Positions 30,847 through 38,259 of a stretch of DNA of 64,000 nucleotides are shown in pieces. Position numbers and translations under genes: made by a program. The notes under the pieces were generated by a model. The model had not been told where the DNA came from and made no database searches. It saw only the letters and a list, made by a program, of their open reading frames with translations. This DNA comes from an uncultured Faecalibacterium sp. (GTDB lineage Bacteria; Bacillota; Clostridia; Oscillospirales; Ruminococcaceae): NCBI GenBank assembly GCA_934503275.1, contig CAKSVD010000001.1, forward strand, positions 124,001 through 188,000. The letters run 5' to 3'. Every line of letters starts with the position of its first letter. The first letter of the stretch is position 1.

Positions 30847-31968
30847 TTACCGGGTCAGAGTGCTGTAGCAGTCTGCAAAGGCGTGCAGAAAGGCGGTCAC
30901 TTCCTCCTCTGTGGTAAGGTGACTCAGGCTGATGCGCCAAGAGGAAAGGGCGTTGCGCCGGTCTTGACTGACCGCAAGCACTGCGCGGGAAGGCAACCCA
31001 TCGGACGAACAGGCGGATTTGACTGAGACGCATACCCCGCGTGCGTCCAACTCCCGCTGGAACACAGTGCCCTTTACGCCCTGCACGCTCAGGTTCAGGA
31101 TATGCGGCACAGCGTTTGCAGGGCTGTTGATACGCACCTTTGGATAGCGGGTCAGTTCTGCACGCAGCCGGTCGTTCAGGCTGCGTGCAGTTGCGGCGCG
31201 GGCGGGCAGCTCCGCAGTAGCCTTTTCCAAGGCCAGCGCCAGCGAGCAGGCAAGCGCTACGGTGGGCGTGCCGCTGCGGTAGGAAGTGGTACTTTCACCG
31301 CCGTGGATGAGGGGCGGTAGTGCCAGCCCCAGCCGTTTCACCAGTACACCGATGCCGTTCAGCCCATAAAACTTATGAGCGGTCAGGCTTATGGTGTCTA
31401 TGCCCTCAAACTGGACGGGAATTTTTCCCACTGCCTGCGTGGCATCCACATGAAAATGGCAGTTGGGATACGCCTTTAAATACTCTGCGATTTCTGCAAT
31501 GGGCTGCACGACACCCAACTCGCTGTCCACGGCGGTCACAGCCACCAACACGGTGTCAGGGCGCAGCCGCTTTTTCAGGTCTGCAAGGTCCACCGTGCCG
31601 TCCGGCAGGATATCCAGCAACTCCACCTCGTACCCCTGCTTTTGCAGCGCCTCCAGACTGCCGCTGACGGACGAATGCTCCAGCGGGGTAGAGAGGATGT
31701 GCCTGCCTGCCGCACCTCCCAGCGCTGCCAGTCCCTTTACGGCAAGGTTGTTGGCTTCGCTTGCACCGGAGGTATAGATGATGCCCGCAGGCGGTGCGCC
31801 CAGACAGCGGGCAATGCTGCAGGTCGCCTCGTTTATAGCAGCCTTTGCGGCAACGCCTGCCTGATGGTGGGCGTTGGCGTTGCCCGGGTAGCGCCGCTCG
31901 GCTTCGCAGAAGCATTGCAGCACCGCCTCGTCCACAGGGGTGTTGGCAGAGTAATCCAGATAGAGCAT
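30847..31968 (-). CDS. Cysteine desulfurase (NifS/IscS-type)
   Basis: PLP enzyme that takes sulfur from cysteine for Fe-S clusters or thio-modified tRNA. It has 373 residues. The Schiff-base lysine is K199 in LTAHKFYG, preceded by HVDATQAVGK. The persulfide-forming cysteine is C320 in SVKSACSSDG, with the short loop of class II-like or NifS-like forms. GGAGG precedes the ATG at 31968. It stands alone, with no iscU or mnmA nearby, so its sulfur acceptor cannot be inferred. Confidence 0.92.
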   Translation of the reverse strand: MLYLDYSANTPVDEAVLQCFCEAERRYPGNANAHHQAGVAAKAAINEATCSIARCLGAPPAGIIYTSGASEANNLAVKGLAALGGAAGRHILSTPLEHSSVSGSLEALQKQGYEVELLDILPDGTVDLADLKKRLRPDTVLVAVTAVDSELGVVQPIAEIAEYLKAYPNCHFHVDATQAVGKIPVQFEGIDTISLTAHKFYGLNGIGVLVKRLGLALPPLIHGGESTTSYRSGTPTVALACSLALALEKATAELPARAATARSLNDRLRAELTRYPKVRINSPANAVPHILNLSVQGVKGTVFQRELDARGVCVSVKSACSSDGLPSRAVLAVSQDRRNALSSWRISLSHLTTEEEVTAFLHAFADCYSTLTR

Positions 31969-32102
31969 AGAGCCTCCTGTAATATCAACACATTATGATA
32001 GTAGGAAATAATAACAGGCTCTATTATAGGCGATTCCGCTCCAAAGCGCAACCCCCGCAGCCTACGGCGCGGCGTAACAGGCAAGAAAAAGCTGTCAACA
32101 TC

Positions 32103-32131
32103 TTGCTGGAAAGCCCAAAATCTGCTATACT
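32103..32131 (+). promoter_or_regulatory. Promoter of the uracil/xanthine permease unit
   Basis: TTGCTG (32103-32108), a 17-nt spacer and TATACT (32126-32131). It places a leader of about 215 nt before the permease. Confidence 0.75.
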
Positions 32132-32216
32132 TATAAAAAAGGCCGCGGCGCTGCTGCTGCCTTGCCGGAGCGGTTCCGGTTGTTGGAAAGAACACAAAAA
32201 GAAGGGGAGGGGCACA

Positions 32217-32282
32217 ATGTTCAAGCGTGAGCGACTGCATGGCTGCTTCTTTCCCGTTTTTGTGTGGAGGTCTTGTTCCTGA
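32217..32282 (+). CDS. Candidate leader peptide of the permease (attenuation)
   Basis: A 21-codon ORF with a strong ribosome site (GGGGAGGGGCAC before the ATG), ending 5 nt before a terminator stem. The central residues CFFPVFVW are read from pyrimidine-rich RNA (GCTTCTTTCCCGTTTTTGTG). This layout resembles the E. coli pyrBI leader, where UTP-dependent RNA polymerase pausing in a U-rich leader ORF couples translation to antitermination. The analogy is an inference; the ORF itself and the adjacent terminator are seen directly. Confidence 0.5.
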   Translation: MFKRERLHGCFFPVFVWRSCS

Positions 32283-32287
32283 AATTC

Positions 32288-32326
32288 AGAGGCACTGCTG
32301 TTTCAACGGCAATGCCTCTTTTTTTG
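32288..32326 (+). terminator. Leader terminator before the permease
   Basis: AGAGGCACTGCTG (32288-32300) pairs with CGGCAATGCCTCT (32307-32319), with one mismatch and loop TTTCAA, followed by seven T residues. It lies between a leader ORF and the permease, so it must be regulated or leaky. Confidence 0.85.
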
Positions 32327-32351
32327 GGAATAACAGTACAGGAGGTTTTCT

Positions 32352-33713
32352 ATGAGCGAAAAAATCGATTACTCCAAGGGCGTATACGACGCCAAAAAGC
32401 TTGGCACAGGCCGGATGTTTATTCTGGGTGTGCAGCATATGTTTGCCATGTTCGGTGCAACGGTTCTGGTGCCGCTGCTCACCGGTCTGAGCGTTTCCAC
32501 CACTCTGCTGTGTGCCGGTCTGGGCACGCTGCTGTTCCACCTCATCACCAAAAAAAAGGTCCCGGCATTCCTCGGCTCTTCCTTTGCGTATCTGGGCGGC
32601 TTCTCCATCGTGGCTCCCATGCTGGCTGATGCCGATGGCAACCTGACCGTTGCCAACACCAAGATGCTGCCCTATGCCTGCGCTGCCATTGCGTTTTCCG
32701 GTCTGGTCTATCTGGTGGCCAGCCTGCTGATCTCCACCTTTGGCATTCGCCGCATCATGAAGTTTTTCCCGCCGGTAGTCACCGGCCCCATCATCATCTC
32801 CATCGGCCTGATCCTTGCTCCCTCTGCCATCACCAACTGCCAGTCCAATTGGCTGCTGGCCTTCGTGGCGCTGGGCACTGTCATCGTGTGTAACATCTGG
32901 GGCAAGGGCATGGTCAAGATCCTGCCCATCCTCATCGGCGTGCTGGTCTCTTACGCGGTGGCACTGGTCACCGGCGCAGTGGACTTCCAGAAGATCTCCG
33001 AGGCCGCATGGCTGGGCATCCCCCTGCACAAGGAGGCTATGGGTCTGTTCGCCATTGACGGCAGCCCGGAATTCATCAGTGCACTGTTCACCATCATTCC
33101 CATCGCACTGGCTACCATGATGGAGCACGTCGGCGACATCGCTGCTATCAGCGCTACCGTCGGCCATAACTATATCAATGACCCCGGCCTGAACCGCACC
33201 CTGATGGGCGATGGTCTGGCTACCACCATGGCCGGTCTGCTGGGCGGCCCCGCCAACACCACCTACGGCGAGAACACCGGCGTGCTGGCACTGAGCAAGA
33301 TCTACGACCCGCTGGTCATCCGCATTGCCGCTGTGCTGGCTATCATCCTGAGCTTCAGCCCCAAGTTCGAGGCCGTCATCAACACCATTCCCACCGGCAT
33401 CATCGGCGGTATCAGCTTTGTGCTGTACGGCATGATCTCTGCCATCGGTGTGCGCAATGTGGTGGAGAACCGTGTGGACTTCACCAACAGCCGCAACCTG
33501 ATCGTTGCCGCCGTCATTCTGGTTTGCGCACTGGGCTTCAACTCTGTGGGCGGCGTTGGCTTTACTGTTGGCAGCGTCACCATCAACCTGTCCGGTCTGG
33601 CTGTTGCTGCTATTGCAGGTATCCTGCTCAACGCCATCCTGCCCGGCAACGACTATGAGTTTGATGCTACTGCCGGTTCCGATGCTGCTACCAGCGGCAA
33701 CCTGCAGGTCTGA
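32352..33713 (+). CDS. Uracil/xanthine permease (NCS2 family)
   Basis: Membrane symporter of the nucleobase-cation-symporter-2 family, 453 residues with about 14 membrane segments. Family marks are MFILGVQHMFAMFGATVLVP near the N-terminus, the transport-domain motif EHVGDIAAIS and the downstream GLLGGPANTTYGENTGV. The latter form, with ENTGV, is typical of uracil transporters (UraA/PyrP), though xanthine transporters look similar. ACAGGAGG precedes the ATG. The leader peptide and terminator upstream suggest control by a pyrimidine nucleotide. No dedicated terminator follows until the stem at 33829-33880. Confidence 0.88.
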   Translation: MSEKIDYSKGVYDAKKLGTGRMFILGVQHMFAMFGATVLVPLLTGLSVSTTLLCAGLGTLLFHLITKKKVPAFLGSSFAYLGGFSIVAPMLADADGNLTVANTKMLPYACAAIAFSGLVYLVASLLISTFGIRRIMKFFPPVVTGPIIISIGLILAPSAITNCQSNWLLAFVALGTVIVCNIWGKGMVKILPILIGVLVSYAVALVTGAVDFQKISEAAWLGIPLHKEAMGLFAIDGSPEFISALFTIIPIALATMMEHVGDIAAISATVGHNYINDPGLNRTLMGDGLATTMAGLLGGPANTTYGENTGVLALSKIYDPLVIRIAAVLAIILSFSPKFEAVINTIPTGIIGGISFVLYGMISAIGVRNVVENRVDFTNSRNLIVAAVILVCALGFNSVGGVGFTVGSVTINLSGLAVAAIAGILLNAILPGNDYEFDATAGSDAATSGNLQV

Positions 33714-33778
33714 TCCTCAGTAATGCGTCCAGTTTTCCATAAGGGAATTTGGGCATTCTGCCAGATTTTGATAAATAG

Positions 33779-33820
33779 GAATAATTCTTAAAAATATACT
33801 TGACTAACTAGGAATTATTC
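33779..33820 (+). promoter_or_regulatory. Inverted GAATAATTC/GAATTATTC pair around the rubrerythrin promoter
   Basis: GAATAATTC (33779-33787) and its complement GAATTATTC (33812-33820) lie 33 nt apart, flanking the -35 and covering the spacer. It is a candidate operator for a peroxide or metal sensor; no regulator is identified. Confidence 0.4.
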
Positions 33821-33828
33821 GCTATAAT
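33800..33828 (+). promoter_or_regulatory. Promoter of rubrerythrin
   Basis: TTGACT (33800-33805), a 17-nt spacer and the consensus TATAAT (33823-33828). Confidence 0.9.
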
Positions 33829-33884
33829 AGAGCCATGGAAAGGGAAGTGCACAAAGCACAAAGCATTTTTCCATGGCTCTTTCT
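33829..33884 (+). terminator. Terminator stem overlapping the rubrerythrin start site
   Basis: A 13-bp perfect stem AGAGCCATGGAAA (33829-33841) with TTTCCATGGCTCT (33868-33880), then TTCT; the loop contains GTGC/GCAC. The 5' arm starts right after the -10, so RNA from the local promoter lacks part of it, while read-through from the permease contains all of it. Confidence 0.6.
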
Positions 33885-33977
33885 ATACCCGGCAGTGCAA
33901 CTGCCCCGCATAGAAGCAACAGGCGGGTGGTTTCCGTCCTGTATCGTTTTTAACAGATCGAATGGAGGTAAATTCTT

Positions 33978-34529
33978 ATGAAGAAATACGTTTGCACCGT
34001 TTGTGGTTATATCGCTGAGGGTGAGATCCCCGCTCAGTGCCCCGTTTGCAAGGCTCCTGCTTCCGCTTTTGTAGAGAAGACCGGTAACACCTACGTCACT
34101 GAGCATGTTGTTGGCATCGGCAAGGCAGAGGGTGTGCCGCAGGAGATCGTTGATGGTCTGCGCGCAAACTTTGAGGGCGAGTGCAGCGAGGTCGGTATGT
34201 ATCTGGCTATGGCTCGTGTGGCAGAGCGTGAGGGTTACCCCGAGATCGCTGAGGCCTACAAGCGCTATGCTTACGAGGAAGCTGACCACGCATCCCGCTT
34301 TGCAGAACTGCTGGGTGAGGTCGTGACCGACAGCACCAAGAAGAACCTGATGATGCGTGCCGAGGCCGAGTGCGGTGCCTGCGCTGGCAAGATGGATCTG
34401 GCCAAGAAGGCTAAGGCGCTGAATCTGGACGCCATCCACGACACCGTCCATGAGATGGCAAAGGATGAAGCCCGCCATGGCCGTGGCTTCGAGGGCCTGC
34501 TGAAGCGCTACTTCAACACTGAAGTCTGA
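33978..34529 (+). CDS. Reverse-type rubrerythrin (peroxide reductase)
   Basis: Non-haem di-iron protein, 183 residues, expected to reduce H2O2 to water with electrons from NADH through reductases. An N-terminal rubredoxin-like domain (C6, C9, C21, C24) precedes the ferritin-like four-helix bundle with its ExxH pairs (EEADHASRF and DEARHGRGF). This domain order is the reverse of classical rubrerythrin and matches the oxygen-inducible clostridial type. GGAGG precedes the ATG. It has a strong dedicated promoter and terminator and biased codons, pointing to high expression in an oxygen-sensitive anaerobe. Confidence 0.93.
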   Translation: MKKYVCTVCGYIAEGEIPAQCPVCKAPASAFVEKTGNTYVTEHVVGIGKAEGVPQEIVDGLRANFEGECSEVGMYLAMARVAEREGYPEIAEAYKRYAYEEADHASRFAELLGEVVTDSTKKNLMMRAEAECGACAGKMDLAKKAKALNLDAIHDTVHEMAKDEARHGRGFEGLLKRYFNTEV

Positions 34530-34554
34530 TAAGGGTTCCCCAGTTATCTATGCT

Positions 34555-34593
34555 GCCCGCTGCAAGGACATTCCGCCTTGCAGCGGGCTTTTT
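34555..34593 (+). terminator. Terminator of rubrerythrin
   Basis: GCCCGCTGCAAGG (34555-34567) pairs with CCTTGCAGCGGGC (34576-34588), followed by TTTTT. Confidence 0.92.
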
Positions 34594-34841
34594 GCGTTTC
34601 AGGCTTTAAAAGCGATGCAGAACCTCCGGTAAGCGTTTTATACAGATTTTTTGTTTGGTGGGCAAACTGTGGGCAAAACTCGCTGATTTGTTCAGTTCTG
34701 ACCTCTTTTTGCTTTTGCCCACATAAAGTCCGAAAGTTGGCTTGTGGCCTAGAAAAATCGGCTATAAATACAATTCTCGATGTGGGCGGATCATTTGGCT
34801 GTTATCTGAAAAAATGCCATTTCCGGTAACGACCTCCCGTG

Positions 34842-34882
34842 AAAAAGCAAGCGTGGAAAATCCGCAGATTTTCCACGCTTGC
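34842..34882 (-). terminator. Strong hairpin with a minus-strand T-run
   Basis: A 16-bp perfect stem (34847-34862 with 34867-34882) with loop CGCA; on the minus strand it is followed by five T residues. It lies downstream of the copA terminator and of repeat copy 1 in that direction, so it may end a small minus-strand transcript carrying the repeat. Confidence 0.6.
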
Positions 34883-34945
34883 AAATATAAAATGATCTTT
34901 CCTCTGAAGATGCGCAAAGCGAACGCGGCGCGCATTCAAAATCGT
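34883..34945. repeat. 63-bp repeat, copy 1
   Basis: It aligns without gaps to 38145-38207 with about 50 of 63 identities. The internal stem ATGCGC (34910-34915)/GCGCAT (34930-34935) encloses a 14-nt loop AAAGCGAACGCGGC. In copy 2 two base pairs of this stem are exchanged compensatorily. The conserved flanks are AAATATAAAAT and TCAAAAYCGT. Confidence 0.8.
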
Positions 34946-34951
34946 CCCGCT

Positions 34952-34990
34952 AAAAAAGGCAGCTGCGCAGAATTTCGCGCAGCTGCCTCT
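34952..34990 (-). terminator. Terminator of copA
   Basis: GGCAGCTGCGC (34958-34968) pairs with GCGCAGCTGCC (34977-34987); on the minus strand it is followed by six T residues. Confidence 0.9.
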
Positions 34991-35007
34991 TTTGTGGTGG
35001 CTGAATC

Positions 35008-35217
35008 TTACTGGATGCCGGTAACAGGGTAGTCCTGTGCCTCTACGGCCTTTTTCAGCACCTCATCGTCTACCTCTGCGTTCAGGGTGACGATGGCAGT
35101 ACCGGCTTCGTGGCTGACAACAGCCTCGTCCACCTGCGGCAGGGCTTCCAGCGCCTTTTTGACGCGGGCTTCACAGTGGGGGCACATCATGCCTTCTACG
35201 GTCAGAGTCTTTTTCAT
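35008..35217 (-). CDS. Internal in-frame start giving a free CopZ-like chaperone
   Basis: Within the 3' end of copA, ATG at 35217 is preceded by AAGGAGG (35232-35226) at 8-nt spacing, better than many true starts here. The product would be 69 residues, a complete heavy-metal-associated domain with GMMCPHC, the standard CopZ length. Either copZ was fused to copA by loss of a stop, or both forms are made. Internal initiation is an inference; the ribosome site is seen directly. Confidence 0.5.
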   Translation of the reverse strand: MKKTLTVEGMMCPHCEARVKKALEALPQVDEAVVSHEAGTAIVTLNAEVDDEVLKKAVEAQDYPVTGIQ

Positions 35218-37563
35218 TGTGGTCTCCTCCTTTTGAATTGTATCTTCCTCCGCTGCGGGCTGCACAAGGGCAGCAGGCAGGGCAGGGACGTGTTTGGGCG
35301 GGTGGTCACGCTTTGCGCTGTGCAGGTCAAACAGGTTCAGCCGCAAAGCGTTGCTCACCACGCAGAAGCTGGAAAGGCTCATGGCAGCTGCGCCGAACAT
35401 GGGGTTCAGCGTCAGCCCCAAGGGGATGAACACACCGGCTGCCAGCGGGATGCCGATGATGTTGTAGATGAAGGCCCAAAACAGGTTTTCGTGGATGTTG
35501 CGCAGGGAAGCGCGGCTCAGCCGGATAGCGGCGGGCACGTCCGAAAGCTTGGAGTTCATCAGCACTACGTCCGCAGCATCAATGGCTACGTCCGTGCCTG
35601 CGCCGATGGCAATACCGGTGTCAGCGCGGGTCAGGGCAGGGGCGTCGTTGATGCCATCGCCCACCATAGCCACCTTGCCGTAGCTTTGCAGCTGCCGGAT
35701 AACGGCCTCCTTGCCCTCCGGCAGCACCCCGGCGATCACCTCGTCCACACCGGCCTGTCGGCCAATGGCCTCGGCGGTGCGCTGGTTGTCGCCGGTCAGC
35801 ATCACCACACGGATGCCCATATTCCGCAACTCCCGGATGGCCTGCGGACTGTCCTCCTTGATGGTATCAGCCACCGCAATAACACCCAGCAAATGATCCG
35901 CGCCGCCAAAGAAGAGGGGCGTTTTACCCTGCGCAGCCAGCGCAGCAGCCTCAGTTTGCAGCGCAGCAGGAATGGCGACCTTTGTGCTAATAAAAGCAGC
36001 GTTGCCGCCAAAGATCTCCTTACCCTCCCGCTTGGCAGTAAGGCCGTTGCCCGGCAGGGCGGTAAAATCGGTAACAGAGGGCAGCTTCAGCTGCTTTTCC
36101 TCCGCATAGGCCAGCACTGCCCGCGCCAGCGGGTGCTCACTGCGGCCCTCCAGCGCGGCTGCCAGCGTGAGCAGTTCGGTCTCGGTCACGCCCGCAGCGG
36201 GCAGAAGGTCGGTGACAGTAGGTTCACCGCAGGTAATGGTGCCGGTCTTGTCCAGCGCCACGATGCGGGTGCGCCCGGCCTCCTCCAGCGCTGCAGCAGT
36301 CTTGAACAGGATGCCGTTCTTCGCGCCTAAGCCATTGCCCACCATAATAGCCACCGGCGTTGCCAGACCCAGCGCACAGGGGCAGCTGATGACCAGCACA
36401 GAGATGCCCCGCGCCAACGCGTAGCCGACATCCTGCCCCAGCAGCAGCCAGACAAGGGTGGTGACCACTGCAATACTGATGACCGCAGGCACGAAAAAGC
36501 CGGATACGGTATCTGCGATTTTTGCAATAGGCGCTTTGGTGGCGGCGGCATCGCTGACCATGCGAATGATCTGCGCCAGCGTAGTGTCCTCGCCCACGCG
36601 GGTAGCGCGGCACTGCAAATAACCGGACTGGTTGGTGGTGGCAGCGCTTACCTTATCGCCCACGGCTTTGTCCACCGGGATACTCTCACCAGTCAGGGCA
36701 CTCTCATTCACGGCACTGCTGCCCTCCAGCACAATGCCGTCTACCGGGATGTTCTCGCCCGGGCGCACCACAAAGATGTCCTCCTTCTGCACCTGCTCAA
36801 TGGGCACGGTCACCTCGGTGCCGTCCCGCAGCAGGGTAGCGGTCTTGGGAGCAAGCTTCATCAGGCTCTTGAGCGCATCGGTGGTCTTGCCCTTGGAACG
36901 CGCTTCCAGCATCTTGCCTACGGTGATAAGGGTCAAAATCATGGCGGCAGACTCAAAATAGAACTCCATCATGTAGTGCATGACTAGTTCCTCGTTGCCG
37001 TGCAGTTGCGCATCGGTCATGGCAAACAGGGCGTAGGTGCTCCACACAAAGCTTGCCATCGAGCCCATAGCCACCAGTGTATCCATGTTGGGGGAACGGT
37101 GCACCAGCCCCTTGAAGCCGTTGATGAAAAACTTTTGGTTGATCACCATCACAATGCCCGCCAGCAGCAGCTGCACCAGCCCCATGGCGATGTGGTTGCC
37201 GTCAAACCAGCGGGGCAGCGGCCAGCCCCACATCATGTGCCCCATGGAAAAGTACATCAGCACCAGCAAAAAGCCCAGCGAGGCTATGAGCCGCCGCTTC
37301 AGCTTGGGTGTTTCGTGGTCGGCCAGCGCGTCCAGTTCTGCGGTGGTGCTGGCCGCTGCGGCGGCTTTTTTGGGGCTTGCACCGTAACCGGCCTGCTCCA
37401 CGGCGCGGATAATGGCGGCATCCTCAGCGGTGCCCTCCACGCCCATGGAGTTGGTCAGCAGGCTTACCGAACAGCCGGTGACGCCCGGTACGCTCTTTAC
37501 GGCCTTTTCTACCCGGGCAGAGCAGGCCGCGCAGCTCATGCCGGTAACGTTGAATTGTTCCAT
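35008..37563 (-). CDS. copA: Copper-exporting P1B-type ATPase with fused C-terminal CopZ-like domain
   Basis: ATP-driven Cu(I) exporter, 851 residues. The N-terminal metal-binding domain has GMSCAAC (C11, C14). Eight membrane segments follow, with the CPC motif at 394-396, the TGES phosphatase motif at 291-294, phosphorylated D438 in DKTGT, HP in SEHPLA and hinge GDGINDAP at 635-642. Unusually, a second heavy-metal-associated domain (residues 783-851, GMMCPHC with C794 and C797) sits at the C-terminus after a Pro/Ala/Glu-rich linker. A strong ribosome site and ATG lie at its start, so a free CopZ may also be made. It follows the CsoR-type gene by 38 nt. Confidence 0.93.
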   Translation of the reverse strand: MEQFNVTGMSCAACSARVEKAVKSVPGVTGCSVSLLTNSMGVEGTAEDAAIIRAVEQAGYGASPKKAAAAASTTAELDALADHETPKLKRRLIASLGFLLVLMYFSMGHMMWGWPLPRWFDGNHIAMGLVQLLLAGIVMVINQKFFINGFKGLVHRSPNMDTLVAMGSMASFVWSTYALFAMTDAQLHGNEELVMHYMMEFYFESAAMILTLITVGKMLEARSKGKTTDALKSLMKLAPKTATLLRDGTEVTVPIEQVQKEDIFVVRPGENIPVDGIVLEGSSAVNESALTGESIPVDKAVGDKVSAATTNQSGYLQCRATRVGEDTTLAQIIRMVSDAAATKAPIAKIADTVSGFFVPAVISIAVVTTLVWLLLGQDVGYALARGISVLVISCPCALGLATPVAIMVGNGLGAKNGILFKTAAALEEAGRTRIVALDKTGTITCGEPTVTDLLPAAGVTETELLTLAAALEGRSEHPLARAVLAYAEEKQLKLPSVTDFTALPGNGLTAKREGKEIFGGNAAFISTKVAIPAALQTEAAALAAQGKTPLFFGGADHLLGVIAVADTIKEDSPQAIRELRNMGIRVVMLTGDNQRTAEAIGRQAGVDEVIAGVLPEGKEAVIRQLQSYGKVAMVGDGINDAPALTRADTGIAIGAGTDVAIDAADVVLMNSKLSDVPAAIRLSRASLRNIHENLFWAFIYNIIGIPLAAGVFIPLGLTLNPMFGAAAMSLSSFCVVSNALRLNLFDLHSAKRDHPPKHVPALPAALVQPAAEEDTIQKEETTMKKTLTVEGMMCPHCEARVKKALEALPQVDEAVVSHEAGTAIVTLNAEVDDEVLKKAVEAQDYPVTGIQ

Positions 37564-37601
37564 TGTTATTTCTCCTTGTGGTCAGTCTGCCCGGCGGGCG
37601 G

Positions 37602-37964
37602 TCATTTCATCAGCTTGGGCAGTAGCCGGAGCAGTTCCTCCAGCTTTTCATCGCTGCCGGCACGCAGGTCATCCGCCACGCAGCTGCCGATGTGCTGTGC
37701 CAGCAATTCCCGGGAAAAGCTGTTCAGCGCTGCATTGGCTGCGGCCACCTGTACCAGAATGTCCACACAGTAGGCGTCCTTCTCCAGCATCCCGCGGATG
37801 CCGCGCACCTGCCCTTCAATGCGGTTCAGCCGGTTGAGCAGAGCCTTGTATTCCTCCGGGCTGCGCTCCTTGTGGCGGCAGCAGCAGGGGACAGCGATAT
37901 TTGCCGCAGCGTCCGCTTCCGGCGCATCATCGCAGCAGCAACAGTGCTTTTTGGTCTCTTCCAT
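37602..37964 (-). CDS. csoR: CsoR-family copper-sensing repressor with Cys-rich N-terminus
   Basis: DNA-binding four-helix repressor of the CsoR/RcnR family, released from DNA by Cu(I). It has 120 residues. The Cu ligands C66, H91 and C95 (x-C-H-C fingerprint) are present, with the DNA-contact segment RLNRIEGQVRGIRGML. The N-terminal 35-residue extension carries four consecutive cysteines (8-11) and three more (27-29), which ordinary CsoR lacks. The ATG at 37964 has GGGAG 10 nt upstream. An ATG at 37992 inside the operator would lengthen it but has no good ribosome site. First gene of the copper operon. Confidence 0.88.
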   Translation of the reverse strand: MEETKKHCCCCDDAPEADAAANIAVPCCCRHKERSPEEYKALLNRLNRIEGQVRGIRGMLEKDAYCVDILVQVAAANAALNSFSRELLAQHIGSCVADDLRAGSDEKLEELLRLLPKLMK

Positions 37965-37982
37965 ATCGGAATCGCTCCCTTC

Positions 37983-38003
37983 ATAAACCCCCATGGGGTA
38001 TAT
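37983..38003 (-). promoter_or_regulatory. CsoR-type operator
   Basis: The pseudo-palindrome ATACCCC-AT-GGGGGTTTAT matches the G/C-tract TACCCC...GGGGTA pattern of CsoR sites. It lies just downstream of the start site of the csoR-copA promoter, suitable for autorepression. Confidence 0.7.
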
Positions 38004-38017
38004 TTCCTTGCAACAGC

Positions 38018-38046
38018 AGTATAGCACACAATATCCGACAATTCAA
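38018..38046 (-). promoter_or_regulatory. Promoter of csoR-copA
   Basis: On the minus strand: TTGAAT (38046-38041), a 17-nt spacer and TATACT (38023-38018). Confidence 0.82.
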
Positions 38047-38144
38047 GTAGGAAATGAAAATTGTATGGCGCAACCGTAGGTCGCTTTTAGAAAATTTCGC
38101 AAAATATGGTACAAAGGGGAGAATCCCTTCTCGCGACAAACGCG

Positions 38145-38207
38145 AAATATAAAATAGTTCTTCCTCTAAATATGGCCAAAGCGCACGCGGAGGCCATTCA
38201 AAACCGT
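38145..38207. repeat. 63-bp repeat, copy 2
   Basis: Same length as copy 1 at 34883-34945. The stem here is ATGGCC (38172-38177)/GGCCAT (38192-38197), keeping pairing despite changed bases; the 14-nt loop AAAGCGCACGCGGA is nearly identical. It lies upstream of the csoR-copA promoter, so the two copies bracket the copper operon in the same orientation. Confidence 0.8.
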
Positions 38208-38215
38208 TGCACATA

Positions 38216-38251
38216 AGAAAACGAGGGAAAGTCCGCAGACCTTCCCTCGTT
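38216..38251 (-). terminator. Terminator of the esterase-like gene
   Basis: AACGAGGGAA-GTC pairs with GAC-TTCCCTCGTT (38220-38251), loop CGCA; on the minus strand TTTTCTTAT follows. The loop context TCCGCAGA is shared with the hairpin at 34847-34882. Confidence 0.8.
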
Positions 38252-38259
38252 GTAAACGC

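Larger units (their letters stand above)
31969..32351 (+). other. Permease leader region
   Basis: The 383-nt region holds a promoter (32103-32131), a leader peptide ORF (32217-32282) and an intrinsic terminator (32288-32326) before the permease start at 32352. CACAAAAA (32193-32200) can pair with TTTTTGTG (32257-32264), bracketing the leader ORF. I found neither the purine riboswitch core nor a convincing PyrR-binding loop. Confidence 0.65.
34594..35007. other. Intergenic region with inverted repeats and a 63-bp repeat copy
   Basis: About 410 nt without a supported gene. Contents: an 11-bp inverted repeat TGTGGGCAAAA/TTTTGCCCACA (34668-34678 with 34713-34723), a 16-bp hairpin (34847-34882), copy 1 of a 63-bp repeat (34883-34945) and the copA terminator (34952-34990). 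Short ORFs crossing it share no codon bias with neighbouring genes. Confidence 0.6.

Noticed and set aside
32131..32350. Purine riboswitch or PyrR attenuator before the permease
   Set aside because: The conserved purine-aptamer core and the PyrR-binding loop consensus are not found; only the leader ORF and terminator are evident.
33835..33981. 48-codon ORF in the rubrerythrin leader starting near the transcript 5' end
   Set aside because: It would need leaderless initiation, and its codon use is not like neighbouring genes; it overlaps the rubrerythrin start by chance frame.
34578..35032. Plus-strand ORFs of 83 and 96 codons between rubrerythrin and copA
   Set aside because: They run through terminators, a repeat and hairpins and have no ribosome site.
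37981..38214. 77-codon minus-strand ORF running through repeat copy 2 and the csoR promoter
   Set aside because: It covers a promoter, an operator and a repeat. Copy 1 translated the same way preserves only a few residues, and the changes favour RNA pairing over protein.
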